The notes under the pieces were generated by a model, which saw only the letters and a list, made by a program, of their open reading frames with translations, did no database searches and was not told the origin of the DNA. DNA of 64,000 nucleotides. It comes from a virus. The stretch is taken from positions 1-64,000 of the IMG/VR virus record IMGVR_UViG_3300048444_000173, one strand, 5' to 3'. Shown one piece after another: positions 43,573-51,893 of this stretch. Every line of letters starts with the position of its first letter. Positions within the stretch are counted from its first letter, which is position 1. The translations under genes were made by a program, and so were the position numbers.

Positions 43573-44015
43573 AAATGCTCCTCCAATATCTCCGTTGCTA
43601 AATTACGCATATCTGAATAACTGAATATATCACGTTGGTATTTCTCTTGCAACACTTCATTTGGAATAACCATTAAGGCATTAGTGAGGTCATCAATCTG
43701 ATGCCTCTTTCTCTCTGCTTCAGCTAGTCCCCGAAACCATTGCTTTAAACCCTCTTTGTCGAAGTTGTCTGTTACATACACTACTGGAATGGTTAGGACA
43801 ATCACTTCTTTGTTATCCTCGTAAGGCTCACAATATTCCACAGTAACCATGACATACTCCATTCTCCCTGATTGTTGTACATTGGTAATGTCACCAAATC
43901 TCAACGTAGCGTCACACAAGTCATTGTTCTCACTGTCCTCTGCTAGAGTATTCATAATACCCTTTAGCGTACTGTACATCCAATCTTCGGTGTTAAAGTA
44001 TTGCTGTATATTCAT
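43569..44015 (-). CDS. Unknown 148-residue protein
   Basis: Mixed alpha/beta (EYVMVTVEYCEPYEDNKEVI, VLTIPVVYVTDNFDKEGLKQ) with a helical end. Overlaps both neighbours by ATGA. Not recognised. Confidence 0.6.
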   Translation of the reverse strand: MNIQQYFNTEDWMYSTLKGIMNTLAEDSENNDLCDATLRFGDITNVQQSGRMEYVMVTVEYCEPYEDNKEVIVLTIPVVYVTDNFDKEGLKQWFRGLAEAERKRHQIDDLTNALMVIPNEVLQEKYQRDIFSYSDMRNLATEILEEHL

Positions 44016-44227
44016 ACATCATCCTTATTCATAGCACTGTCTATTGCCCAGCCACACATTCCACCAATAATTGCCCATAATATCTGAACAACTATAAAGC
44101 CCAATGTCAGACCAAATGTATTCCATTGTCTTATGTCCAAAACAATAGCAACAAGTATACCACCAACTATCATGCCCACCACTGCGCCAACAATTACGGC
44201 GTATAATTTACGATAAAGAGTTTTCAT
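44012..44227 (-). CDS. Membrane protein, 71 residues
   Basis: Two transmembrane helices (LYAVIVGAVVGMIVGGILVA; LTLGFIVVQILWAIIGGMCG) with glycine-zipper-like GxxxG spacing. Ends MNKDDV. Function unknown. Confidence 0.6.
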   Translation of the reverse strand: MKTLYRKLYAVIVGAVVGMIVGGILVAIVLDIRQWNTFGLTLGFIVVQILWAIIGGMCGWAIDSAMNKDDV

Positions 44228-44411
44228 CTATCACCTCCTCTAACCTACGCTTATTCTCATCAGCAAAACGCATGAGTATAGTCTTACGCTCTACTTTAGC
44301 CACCTCGTCGTATCTGTCCAATAACTCCAGTTGTTTATGCGTGAGGTGTCCATAAATTTGTCCATTATCATCTACGACATAACAACTATTCTTGAATCTG
44401 TATTCTTTCAC
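44208..44411 (-). CDS. Small charged protein, 67 residues, GTG start
   Basis: GTG 44411 has GGAGG seven bases upstream. Begins (fM)KEYRFKNSCYVVDDNGQIYG; the helical end includes EVAKVERKTILMRFADENKR. Overlaps both neighbours. Not recognised. Confidence 0.55.
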   Translation of the reverse strand: MKEYRFKNSCYVVDDNGQIYGHLTHKQLELLDRYDEVAKVERKTILMRFADENKRRLEEVIDENSLS

Positions 44412-44655
44412 AAGTGTGCCTCCATTTCCCGTAATAACTAGCCCTATCTGGTAATTGTAGCGCAACAGTAGCAGGAACGTCAAGCGTCTGTTTATGCCCA
44501 AGTAGGTCGGTGTAATTTACAGCAACATTTCCTTTGTCAAAATCTGTCACCGTAACATTGGCATGAACACTCGGAACAATGTAATTTTGCACAAGTATTA
44601 GCGCAGAAACAAAGCCCAAAGCGAATAGGCTAAGGACTAGGGTGATGCACCTCAT
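44386..44655 (-). CDS. Membrane-anchored small protein, 89 residues
   Basis: N-terminal hydrophobic helix (LVLSLFALGFVSALILVQ) acting as signal anchor, then a beta-rich outside domain (ANVTVTDFDKGNVAVNYTDL). A Cys near the end (RHTCERIQ) is outside the membrane. Function unknown. Confidence 0.6.
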   Translation of the reverse strand: MRCITLVLSLFALGFVSALILVQNYIVPSVHANVTVTDFDKGNVAVNYTDLLGHKQTLDVPATVALQLPDRASYYGKWRHTCERIQIQE

Positions 44656-44837
44656 TGTTTAGTCTCCAGCAGGCGATAGATTTTGTCAATGATTTCTTCG
44701 ACCTCAATATAATCCCTATCTGCGCCGTAAATGAAAACCCTACTGCGCCCATCTATCTCAACAACCCTCTCTATGTCATCTACTTGCAGAATAACACGTT
44801 TGCCATCAAGTAGCGTCAATTTAATAAACTTACTCAT
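44652..44837 (-). CDS. Small beta-rich protein, 61 residues
   Basis: ATG 44837 follows GGAGGGTAAATAAT. Begins MSKFIKLTLLDGKRVILQVD. The layout (I.LT..DG...IN.d.I..v.......) resembles FlbD-like small proteins, but the match is too short for a name. Confidence 0.55.
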   Translation of the reverse strand: MSKFIKLTLLDGKRVILQVDDIERVVEIDGRSRVFIYGADRDYIEVEEIIDKIYRLLETKQ

Positions 44838-44838
44838 A

Positions 44839-45126
44839 TTATTTACCCTCCACTTTGTCAGGAAACTCTGCCACAATCTCTTCTAATGCTTCTAGGAATG
44901 ATTTTACGTCATGTTCTTCCTTTGCTTCATTAGCAATCTCGTAATGTAATATTCCCACTAACGCTTGCTTGAGTGTACCGTAATAACGCTCAATGCTACG
45001 ATGCCCTGCTTCCCTAACCTTACCCTTGTGTACGCCACTTTGTATAGTTTCCTGTTCAAACCAGCGTTCAGGGATGTAGTTGTAAGGGTCTGTGCGAATA
45101 CGCCATTTGTCGTTAATTGTAATCAT
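44839..45126 (-). CDS. Unknown 95-residue protein
   Basis: Begins MITINDKWRIRTDPYNYIPE, with EAGHRSIERYYGTLKQALVG and a helical acidic end. The opening (W.I..D..N..l.......) is seen in many small phage proteins of the early region. Function unknown. Confidence 0.65.
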   Translation of the reverse strand: MITINDKWRIRTDPYNYIPERWFEQETIQSGVHKGKVREAGHRSIERYYGTLKQALVGILHYEIANEAKEEHDVKSFLEALEEIVAEFPDKVEGK

Positions 45127-45128
45127 AC

Positions 45129-45500
45129 TTATAACTCCCGTTTTGCTATTGGGGTTATGTCATCAAAGTCACATAAGTCTGTACGAAAACTCCACACCTG
45201 CCCAAAGTCGTCATGTTCATAAGTGTAGTTGTACTTATTGTAGTATGCTGTACTCCCACAATCTTTCACTTTACCATACATAGTAGCCCACTCTGGTGCT
45301 CCTGACCAATCTACACCAGTAGAACTTGCTTCCACACTTTCCTGCGCCATATTTTCAGAATTTTCGCACTTTTCTGCACCTGAGTTATTCTGCTCATGAT
45401 ATTGCGCCATAATTGTCAGTGCTTGTGTCAGACTGTCACACTCTACGGTGAAACTCTGCGAACAATCCCCTGCGTACTCATTTACTGTAATCTTAATCAT
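45129..45500 (-). CDS. Unknown 123-residue protein
   Basis: Begins MIKITVNEYAGDCSQSFTVE, a beta strand and helix pair like a ferredoxin-type half, then a Gln/Asn/Ser-rich linker and an aromatic end. Overlaps the upstream gene by 8 nt. Not recognised. Confidence 0.6.
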   Translation of the reverse strand: MIKITVNEYAGDCSQSFTVECDSLTQALTIMAQYHEQNNSGAEKCENSENMAQESVEASSTGVDWSGAPEWATMYGKVKDCGSTAYYNKYNYTYEHDDFGQVWSFRTDLCDFDDITPIAKREL

Positions 45501-45687
45501 AGTTATGTCCTCCTAATGCTACTCCATCAAACGATATTAAATTTGGTGCATACATCTGCTTGTCCACTGTGCTGATATTAAATTTATCAGAGTAGCACAC
45601 ATCCGTCAATGATACACCATGATTTTCTTGGATATAATCATGTGCTTCTTGTAACACTTGACGAATACTCTTAACTTGTTGTGTCAT
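45493..45687 (-). CDS. Small protein, 64 residues
   Basis: Begins MTQQVKSIRQVLQEAHDYIQ and has a Cys-containing middle (VCYSDKFNISTVDKQM). GGAGGAGAATT precedes the ATG. Not recognised. Confidence 0.6.
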   Translation of the reverse strand: MTQQVKSIRQVLQEAHDYIQENHGVSLTDVCYSDKFNISTVDKQMYAPNLISFDGVALGGHNYD

Positions 45688-45832
45688 AATTCTCCTCCCA
45701 ATACTCTACTGTAATCTTGTGCATAATATCTGATACATATTTTGGTGTAAAGGTCTTATTCAAAGATAACATATCCTTCAATTTAGTTCCAATACGCCAG
45801 TGGTCAAATATCAACTGTTCATCTCTGTTCAT
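45671..45832 (-). CDS. Small protein, 53 residues
   Basis: ATG 45832 overlaps the upstream gene by 4 nt, and the end overlaps the 45493 gene by 17 nt. Begins MNRDEQLIFDHWRIGTKLKD. Its overlap on both sides supports it as coding. Function unknown. Confidence 0.55.
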   Translation of the reverse strand: MNRDEQLIFDHWRIGTKLKDMLSLNKTFTPKYVSDIMHKITVEYWEENYDTTS

Positions 45833-46053
45833 ATCCATTCGTCTATCCTCTTAATATAATTATCAATCATTTCCTGTACCTCTTCTTCGGACAACTCACC
45901 ATTACCAATTCGATGTGCATAGCTCCAGTTCCGTATCAGTTCCACAGCTTCACCAACTTTAGCGTTATTCATGCTAATACAATAGAGTTGAATTTGGTGG
46001 AAGAATCGCTCGTAAATCTCGACCTTCTTTTTATCAGAATATTTACTCTGCAT
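45829..46053 (-). CDS. Small helical protein, 74 residues
   Basis: Start ATG 46053, inside the end of the upstream gene, with GGTGGTGAAG just before. An upstream ATG (46071) lacks a ribosome site. Begins MQSKYSDKKKVEIYERFFHQ; acidic end. Not recognised. Confidence 0.55.
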   Translation of the reverse strand: MQSKYSDKKKVEIYERFFHQIQLYCISMNNAKVGEAVELIRNWSYAHRIGNGELSEEEVQEMIDNYIKRIDEWI

Positions 46054-46375
46054 CTTCACCACCACTTCCATGCCACGGACAACTCATGTTGTAATATCTA
46101 CGTCCTGTACCTAGTGCGTCTAGCGAATCCATCTTGCCGCAAGTACACCCATCAACTTCCATCCAATATCTGTGGTAATTACTGTCCAGAGGAAATCCCC
46201 ACAATAACTGTAGCGCATATTCTATGCCCTCAATCACGTCATTACAATGCTGTGCGTCTTTGAAGTGTATATTAGGGCGTGATAGTAATTGCTCTAATTG
46301 CTTGTGCAATTCCTCTAGGGCAATAACTCTGCGCTCATCTAAGCCTTGCTTTTCTACTAAGTGTTCATTTAGCAT
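46043..46375 (-). CDS. Unknown 110-residue protein with Cys/His pair
   Basis: Helical N-terminal half. The C-terminal part has VDGCTCGKM and MSCPWHG, giving three Cys and one His that could hold a zinc ion. Lies next to the polynucleotide kinase gene. Not recognised. Confidence 0.6.
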   Translation of the reverse strand: MLNEHLVEKQGLDERRVIALEELHKQLEQLLSRPNIHFKDAQHCNDVIEGIEYALQLLWGFPLDSNYHRYWMEVDGCTCGKMDSLDALGTGRRYYNMSCPWHGSGGEDAE

Positions 46376-46378
46376 AGA

Positions 46379-47326
46379 TTAAAATTCCTCATTATATTTT
46401 CCAACATCAATCACGTTCGGCATATTGATCAAATTCCAGAACCGAATCATCTGGCGACGGTCATCTAGTACAGCACTTACGTTATAAATACCTTTGATGT
46501 GTTTTTGGTACAACTCATATTTAACAATATCATCCTTGCGCTTGTCATTAGGGTTCCTCATGTGCAAATCCCACTCAATATCTTCATGCCAATCGTTTGT
46601 GATATTATTCTCAATCCATTCTAGCGTATCATCATAACAAATGCCATCACGTCCAGATAAGAATGTTACATGACCTGTACGAAAGGCTAGTCCTTCGAGC
46701 ATAGAAATAATTTCGTAGCGAGGGCGGTCTAATCCAACCTTATTCCACTCAAATGGCTTACGAATACCTTTCATGTCCGCAACTGTACCATCAATGTCAC
46801 AAATAATTGTTTGGTCTAGGCTGGGGTCATCACAATACTGCTCAAATTCACCAAATTGCTCGTTATACCGCTTATATTGCGACCATAGTATTGACTCAGA
46901 TAACCCACCCTCACGTTGAGCGTTACGTTTAACTAATTCCTCCCAAGAACAAGGGAATAACTTTTCCTCATACTCATAACCATTCTTCTCAGCAAATTCC
47001 TTCCACTTGTTGCGGATTTTGGGATTGAGGTTAGTATCAGAAACAATGATGTTCTTATTATTCGCAACAGCTTCTTGTGCCATCTTATCAATGACCCCTG
47101 TAACCTTGTTCTCATTACTACGCTTGAACTTATACTGAGCCCAGTCACGAACGCCGTCACAGAATAGCTCAAAACGTACGTCATCACGATTTAAGTTTCG
47201 CCAGTTATTATAGCTGACTGGTTGGTCTAAGACTGTATCACGCACTTCTTGCTGTTCAATAAATTCCTCAGCCCAAGTTGTTTTACCTGAACCACTTGCG
47301 GCAATAGTTAAGATTAATTTCTTCAT
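46379..47326 (-). CDS. pseT: Polynucleotide 5'-kinase/3'-phosphatase (T4 Pnkp-like)
   Basis: 315 residues. The N-terminal kinase has the P-loop IAASGSGKTTWAEEF, DDVRFELF, and VSDTNLNPKIR. The C-terminal HAD phosphatase has CDIDGTVADM (DxDGT) and FLSGRDGICYDDT, with VLDDRRQMIRFW near the end. T4 Pnkp has the same domain order; it repairs tRNA ends cut by host nucleases so that RNA ligase can seal them. The ligase gene lies one gene upstream in the operon. Confidence 0.9.
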   Translation of the reverse strand: MKKLILTIAASGSGKTTWAEEFIEQQEVRDTVLDQPVSYNNWRNLNRDDVRFELFCDGVRDWAQYKFKRSNENKVTGVIDKMAQEAVANNKNIIVSDTNLNPKIRNKWKEFAEKNGYEYEEKLFPCSWEELVKRNAQREGGLSESILWSQYKRYNEQFGEFEQYCDDPSLDQTIICDIDGTVADMKGIRKPFEWNKVGLDRPRYEIISMLEGLAFRTGHVTFLSGRDGICYDDTLEWIENNITNDWHEDIEWDLHMRNPNDKRKDDIVKYELYQKHIKGIYNVSAVLDDRRQMIRFWNLINMPNVIDVGKYNEEF

Positions 47327-47997
47327 AAACTTTCCCTCCAGTTGTTGTAATAGTAAACCTGCGCTAATTCTAACTCAGGTATGTCCTTCGCACCGACACA
47401 ATATTTACTCATGTGACGAAACACATAAGGTTCTACACAATTTGGTAATTGTTTTGATGCTTCTCTCATGTTTTTATACTGTTGTTCTAAATCATCGCCC
47501 GTCTCAAAACTCACAGAGAAATACTCCAACATGTCTTGTACCCACTCAGCATAGGCAGTTGACCACTTTATCTTCTTAAGCCTTTCGTCACCAGATAGTT
47601 TCTTAGCTTGCTTATAGTCCCTTTGCGCCACACCAATTAAAGATTTAGCAAGTTTGTATGAGTACAGTTCCCCGATGCCAATAAAATTGAGAATACTATA
47701 CATAAACTCTGGTAACTTCTTGTTTGACGCTATTATTTCAAAAAGTATAGTGCTGCTGCCTGTTACTAATCCATTGATCAAGCACCGAGGTGTTGCATAC
47801 ACAAAGTCCTCCCCATTGGTTTCATCTTTGTAGAAAAAGAAATGGTCGTTATTGTGTAGAGCGCCATCCATCTGAATATTTGGCTCCACCACACATAACC
47901 AATCCCTGTCCTTACCGTTAGGATTTCCAAACTCAATCTTTTCTATTACATATTTGTCCAACTTGTTCTTAAAACACTCTGTTATTTTAATGTTCAT
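47323..47997 (-). CDS. Unknown protein in the RNA-repair group
   Basis: 224 residues, overlapped by ATGA to both the kinase and ligase genes, so probably produced with them. The first 100 residues (DWLCVVEPNIQMDGALHNND; DFVYATPRCLINGLVTGSST) have acidic and aromatic spacing that faintly recalls nucleotidyltransferases; the rest is helical. Position suggests a third RNA-repair component. No motif proves an enzyme. Confidence 0.65.
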   Translation of the reverse strand: MNIKITECFKNKLDKYVIEKIEFGNPNGKDRDWLCVVEPNIQMDGALHNNDHFFFYKDETNGEDFVYATPRCLINGLVTGSSTILFEIIASNKKLPEFMYSILNFIGIGELYSYKLAKSLIGVAQRDYKQAKKLSGDERLKKIKWSTAYAEWVQDMLEYFSVSFETGDDLEQQYKNMREASKQLPNCVEPYVFRHMSKYCVGAKDIPELELAQVYYYNNWRESL

Positions 47998-49058
47998 ACA
48001 AATTCCTCCAATAGTCGGTACTGTGCCTTTCTGTTCAGCTTGTAAAAATATTGGTGTGGTTCACCACCCTTACTTCTCATGCTAAATAAAAGCGGGGAAT
48101 ATGGCTTCTTCAATGCTTTATAAGCGAAATCCTTCTGTTCCACAGTATCTTTAATTCTTTCATAGTAACTGTAGCAACTAACAAACAAATAATCAAGAGC
48201 ATCCATATAAGGCTGAAACAAATCCTTGTCCTCTGGGAATATAGCTAAGTATTCATCCTGCTCATTCTCAATAACCAAGTCCATAATCCGTTTAGGTGTT
48301 GGTACACCCTCTCCACGAATCTTATGTGCTGAGACATAGGCAGGATTCTTAACCTTGAGGACAGGAACACCTTGTTTAGTATATAGCACATAACCTTCTT
48401 CTAAATTAGGTAACTCAGAAGCGTTGCGTACACACTCGCTAATACTACTGAACCCATACTTGCGTGGAGAATCCCACTGACTACTTACATCGACGTATTC
48501 ACCTGTACTATTCACACGTTCTGCAAGAATATACAGCTTCTCTTCGTCATATTTTGTCACAACTCGATTCCACTGACTTACTAATTCAAGGATATATGTA
48601 ACACCTTTTGCTAATAGTGCTGTATCAATGTGTTGCAGATTACGCTCAATAAGGTCTGTCCACGTTAAGTCGTGACCATTTATGCCCATATCTTTAGGCA
48701 TAATCATAGAGCGAGTACGATACAACCAACCATATTTGTCGTTATACCACAACCCAATCAGACTACCGTCGATCTTTTCGTGTGCTACTAGCTGAGTAAT
48801 ATCATAGTTATGCTCAACCTCCCCATGATTAAAGAATCGGTCAAAACTACGACTTTCCACAACAAATTCACCAGAATCTTCTTGGCGCAACACTAGGCTA
48901 CGACATTCCTGCACAATATCCTCCAGTTTAGGACTGGCAATTTGGTCATAGTTTAGCACAAACAAGTCAGGATAATCTTCATTCTGGCTAACTTTGATAC
49001 CATACTTTTCTTTCAACCGATCTAACCCGTATTCATTTACATAATCAACTGCCAGCAT
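47994..49058 (-). CDS. rnlA: RNA ligase, T4 Rnl1-like
   Basis: 354 residues from ATG 49058 (GAGGAG seven bases upstream). Ligase motif I is AHEKIDGSLIGLW, with K95 as the adenylated lysine. Further blocks are YILAERVN (motif III region), LEEGYVLYT (motif IV) and PVLKVKNPAYV (motif V). The C-terminal helical domain fits Rnl1 size. With the Pnkp-like enzyme it would reseal cleaved tRNA anticodon loops. Confidence 0.88.
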   Translation of the reverse strand: MLAVDYVNEYGLDRLKEKYGIKVSQNEDYPDLFVLNYDQIASPKLEDIVQECRSLVLRQEDSGEFVVESRSFDRFFNHGEVEHNYDITQLVAHEKIDGSLIGLWYNDKYGWLYRTRSMIMPKDMGINGHDLTWTDLIERNLQHIDTALLAKGVTYILELVSQWNRVVTKYDEEKLYILAERVNSTGEYVDVSSQWDSPRKYGFSSISECVRNASELPNLEEGYVLYTKQGVPVLKVKNPAYVSAHKIRGEGVPTPKRIMDLVIENEQDEYLAIFPEDKDLFQPYMDALDYLFVSCYSYYERIKDTVEQKDFAYKALKKPYSPLLFSMRSKGGEPHQYFYKLNRKAQYRLLEEFV

Positions 49059-49389
49059 TATCAAACTCCTCTTCAAATTCCTCTAGCGTAATAATTTCAA
49101 TATCAACATCGTCCTTAGAGTTTTCCTTAACTTGCTCTAACCAACCACCAGCGTATAAGCTCATGCCATACATCTTCTCATCTACTTCGTAAACACTACC
49201 GCTACCACCGTAGAAGCGTATTTTGCCATTATCAGTACGTTCATATTTCTCTACACCACTATTAAGCCGATAATAATCACCAGAAGCAAAGCCACCATAC
49301 CATGTCCCCATGACTCGGTAATGAACTTCACCATCTTCTACGTCTGTAATTCTTACCATAACATATTTATCTGGATAATATTCACTCAT
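49045..49389 (-). CDS. Unknown 114-residue protein
   Basis: ATG 49389 follows GGAGGAGTGATT. Beta-rich with many Tyr and Gly (GTWYGGFASGDYYRLNSGVE), resembling small phage proteins that show conditional beta-barrel folds. Overlaps the RNA ligase gene start. Not recognised. Confidence 0.65.
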   Translation of the reverse strand: MSEYYPDKYVMVRITDVEDGEVHYRVMGTWYGGFASGDYYRLNSGVEKYERTDNGKIRFYGGSGSVYEVDEKMYGMSLYAGGWLEQVKENSKDDVDIEIITLEEFEEEFDNAGS

Positions 49390-49435
49390 AATCACTCCTC
49401 CTGTATTTTTGACCTATTATTCCGTCATAATTTCA

Positions 49436-49612
49436 TTATTGCACAGTTTGACGCAAATCTTTGTCAAAACTATCTCTGTTCCAATACTTAGACGTATCCC
49501 CTTTGCGATAATCCTTGTCCTTAGATTTCACCACTGTTCCCTCAAAGGTATTTTTACCTGTTCTCTTGCTAAATTTTACTGTCAATGTCTTTTGTCTATT
49601 GCTCAGAAGCAT
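49436..49612 (-). CDS. Basic protein, 58 residues
   Basis: ATG 49612 has TAGGAGGAAATT directly upstream, an excellent ribosome site. The peptide (MLLSNRQKTLTVKFSKRTGK, then VVKSKDKDYRKGDTSKYWNR) is basic and beta-like. It is the first gene after the promoter at 49764-49792. Function unknown. Confidence 0.7.
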   Translation of the reverse strand: MLLSNRQKTLTVKFSKRTGKNTFEGTVVKSKDKDYRKGDTSKYWNRDSFDKDLRQTVQ

Positions 49613-49731
49613 AATTTCCTCCTATTTCATGCCTAAATCAACCGTCAGCTTATTTATGTCCTATAACCTATGCCATCGTATTGCTAAAGTAATTTAGCCT
49701 AGCTCACGGCTCTGTCAGGCTTGCACATACG

Positions 49732-49762
49732 AAAAAAGGCACAGGAATAAACCCATGCCTTT
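49732..49762 (-). terminator. Terminator after thyX, leftward
   Basis: On the minus strand AAAGGCA (49762-49756) pairs with TGCCTTT (49741-49735), followed by more T residues. The hairpin 5' arm abuts the -10 box of the promoter below. Confidence 0.65.
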
Positions 49763-49763
49763 G

Positions 49764-49792
49764 ATTGTAATTGATGATTGAGAGTATGTCAA
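49764..49792 (-). promoter_or_regulatory. sigma70 promoter, leftward, at the thyX terminator
   Basis: TTGACA (49792-49787), 17 bp, TACAAT (49769-49764). Initiation near 49757 would leave out most of the hairpin 5' arm, so new transcripts should pass the terminator that stops thyX read-through. Drives the RNA ligase/kinase block. Confidence 0.7.
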
Positions 49793-49796
49793 GCTA

Positions 49797-50468
49797 TTAT
49801 TTAGTTAAAGCGTCCCAACCAACACGGAAATCGTCAGGAATTTGTTGCTCAAGCTCTTTAGCAAACTCTTGCGCCTCTAATTGTGCGTCAGGTTTAGCAC
49901 GTAAGTTATAAACATGAGCGAATGCCAGCAAATTACCTGTCCAAATCCATGTTACGAGCATTGATTGTGGTAATACCATTCGAGCCATTTCTGGGGCTAC
50001 GTTTGCTTCTAACATTCGCTCATATAAGTCGATGCAGTCATCAATATGCTCACCGTAAGCAACCTCTGGTGGCATCATATATTCGTCTGATAGTTGTGGC
50101 AACCGTATTTGTTCAACATATTCTTCGCCACTACCCTGCTTAATACTCTTGTCGGGACGACTACGCCACTTCTCTGGCTCATAAAACCCAACAGGTTCAT
50201 CAAGGTAACGCATAGACATTTCATTCCATGTGAGTCCGACCTGATGTTTCATCAACTGCCTTGCTAAGAAAATTGGAGCAGTACACCGAAACTGTAAACA
50301 ATTATGACGAAAAGGTGTGATGTGTTGGTTTCGACCTAAGAAATCGACCAATTTAGCATCTTTTTCGTCAAATTCTTCCTTCCATTTGTTGAATGAAGTT
50401 CGGGCAGAGTTCACAATAGATAAATCACCACCCATACTATCGACTAATTCTACGCTAATTCCTTTCAT
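49797..50468 (-). CDS. thyX: Flavin-dependent thymidylate synthase
   Basis: 223 residues. The ThyX order is clear: NSARTSFNKW, DFLGRNQHITPFRHN, QFRCTAPIFLARQLMKHQVG, then WNEMSMRY, and near the end VTWIWTGNLLAFAHVYNLR. The signature RHRx7S of cellular enzymes is changed to KHQ(x8)S, a variant seen in phages. It makes dTMP from dUMP with FAD and methylene-tetrahydrofolate. It is coupled to the HAD nucleotidase and dNMP kinase genes. Confidence 0.88.
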   Translation of the reverse strand: MKGISVELVDSMGGDLSIVNSARTSFNKWKEEFDEKDAKLVDFLGRNQHITPFRHNCLQFRCTAPIFLARQLMKHQVGLTWNEMSMRYLDEPVGFYEPEKWRSRPDKSIKQGSGEEYVEQIRLPQLSDEYMMPPEVAYGEHIDDCIDLYERMLEANVAPEMARMVLPQSMLVTWIWTGNLLAFAHVYNLRAKPDAQLEAQEFAKELEQQIPDDFRVGWDALTK

Positions 50469-51004
50469 AACAACTCCTCCAATGTCTCAATGTACTCAAC
50501 TTTGTCCAATCCTTTATTATAAGGATATTCAATCGCAATTACACGCTCGATTCCTGCGTCTAACCCTTCTTGTAAATGTTTAGGACTATCATCAACGAAA
50601 ATGTCAGGCTTAATCTCTTCCAAAATCTCTTGCTTAGACTCTTGCATACCCAACAGGAACACATTATTCAGGTCAAGCCCTAATAATACATTCTTGCGCC
50701 GAGTATTGGCTACTTCATCGTCAGAATAGCTCGAAATAACCACAATATCGTATTTTTTCTGTAATTTTGGCAATAAATCACGCAAATATCCATAGACAGG
50801 AGGGTGTTCAGAGCGATTATACTGGCGAATCAGGCTAGTGAACTCATGCTCAAGCATTTGCGTGAACCATTTACTCATGTTGTGCGTATCAAATTTACTG
50901 TTGATATTTAAGCCATAGCCTTGCTTAATAGCAAAGCCAATAAATCCGCTAGCGTAATCGAACAATACTTGGTCGCCGTCTAGGGCTAGTAGTTTTTTAC
51001 TCAT
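50465..51004 (-). CDS. HAD-family 5'(3')-deoxyribonucleotidase-like protein
   Basis: 179 residues. ALDGDQVLFDYASGF stands for the HAD nucleophile motif (LDGDQVLFD; the usual form is DxDGVL), VVISSYSDD is motif II and DIFVDDSPKHL motif III/IV. Phage enzymes of this group dephosphorylate deoxynucleotides to shape the dNTP pool. Overlaps thyX by ATGA. Confidence 0.7.
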   Translation of the reverse strand: MSKKLLALDGDQVLFDYASGFIGFAIKQGYGLNINSKFDTHNMSKWFTQMLEHEFTSLIRQYNRSEHPPVYGYLRDLLPKLQKKYDIVVISSYSDDEVANTRRKNVLLGLDLNNVFLLGMQESKQEILEEIKPDIFVDDSPKHLQEGLDAGIERVIAIEYPYNKGLDKVEYIETLEELL

Positions 51005-51219
51005 TCATCCTCCAATTTATACGTAAATGTTGCCCCATTCTCACAAACTAATTCATCGTCACGGTCATACGACTGTAATTCTGAACCAATATCTGTGCAA
51101 TAATTCTCAATTTTGTGTTCGATTGGTGATAAGTTAGCATTATCATAAACATTAGCACCAAGAATAAATCCACAGGATAAGAACATAAACACCATTAGAG
51201 ATATACCACTGTCACTCAT
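51001..51219 (-). CDS. Small membrane-anchored protein, 72 residues
   Basis: One N-terminal transmembrane helix (GISLMVFMFLSCGFILGANV) then a hydrophilic domain with two Cys (ENYCTDIG and ELVCENG) suited to a periplasmic disulfide. Function unknown. Confidence 0.6.
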   Translation of the reverse strand: MSDSGISLMVFMFLSCGFILGANVYDNANLSPIEHKIENYCTDIGSELQSYDRDDELVCENGATFTYKLEDE

Positions 51220-51893
51220 ACCTCACCCTCCTTTGTCCATTCACTAATAACATCATCACACTTAGCAATAAATTCCTCAAGTGTCCCGTCATTATACACA
51301 TCAACGGTATTCTTGACAACCCCATCTGGCACATATTGGCGTGAATCTCCGTCAAAATCACCTCTACCCTTGATTCGGATAAGAAGGATATTGTCCATAC
51401 CAATCCGAGCAATCGCTGGCTTAATTTCATCGGCAGTACCAAAGCAGCTGTCATCAATGTAGATATTATCGCCATTAAGTGTCGCTGCTCGACATTTGCC
51501 GAAGTAATCCTTGCCGAATAATGGCTTACAGATTAGCTCAGATACATAAATGAGGCTTTCTCGCACCGATAACGCTGTGCGAGGGCTACCGTTACGCTGA
51601 TTATGAGCAACAGATATAAGCAAGGTTTCTTTACCGAGTAATTTACCCAATTTATACGCCTCTTCATTTGGCACAGAGAATGCGGATAAAGGTGTTTCCT
51701 TAATATCTCGGTTCTCATATATCTCAAAGAACTCTTTCTCAGGAATATTGAACAGGTTTTGCGTCAATGTGAACAAGTGATCCTTACAGCGTGATTCGAT
51801 TAGACCATACTTACCTTTTAACACATTCACTATCTCCGTCTTACCTGCCCCAATAGGAGCAGACAAGAGGATTAGGCGTGGTTGTTGTGTCAT
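51216..51893 (-). CDS. Deoxynucleoside monophosphate kinase (T4 gp1-like)
   Basis: 225 residues. P-loop LLSAPIGAGKTEIVNVL, then PRTALSVRESLIYVSELICK, a conserved segment in phage dNMP kinases, then NIYIDDSCFGTADE and LLIRIKGRGDFDGDSRQYVP. It would phosphorylate dTMP, dGMP or modified dNMPs, next in the pathway after ThyX. Confidence 0.75.
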   Translation of the reverse strand: MTQQPRLILLSAPIGAGKTEIVNVLKGKYGLIESRCKDHLFTLTQNLFNIPEKEFFEIYENRDIKETPLSAFSVPNEEAYKLGKLLGKETLLISVAHNQRNGSPRTALSVRESLIYVSELICKPLFGKDYFGKCRAATLNGDNIYIDDSCFGTADEIKPAIARIGMDNILLIRIKGRGDFDGDSRQYVPDGVVKNTVDVYNDGTLEEFIAKCDDVISEWTKEGEV

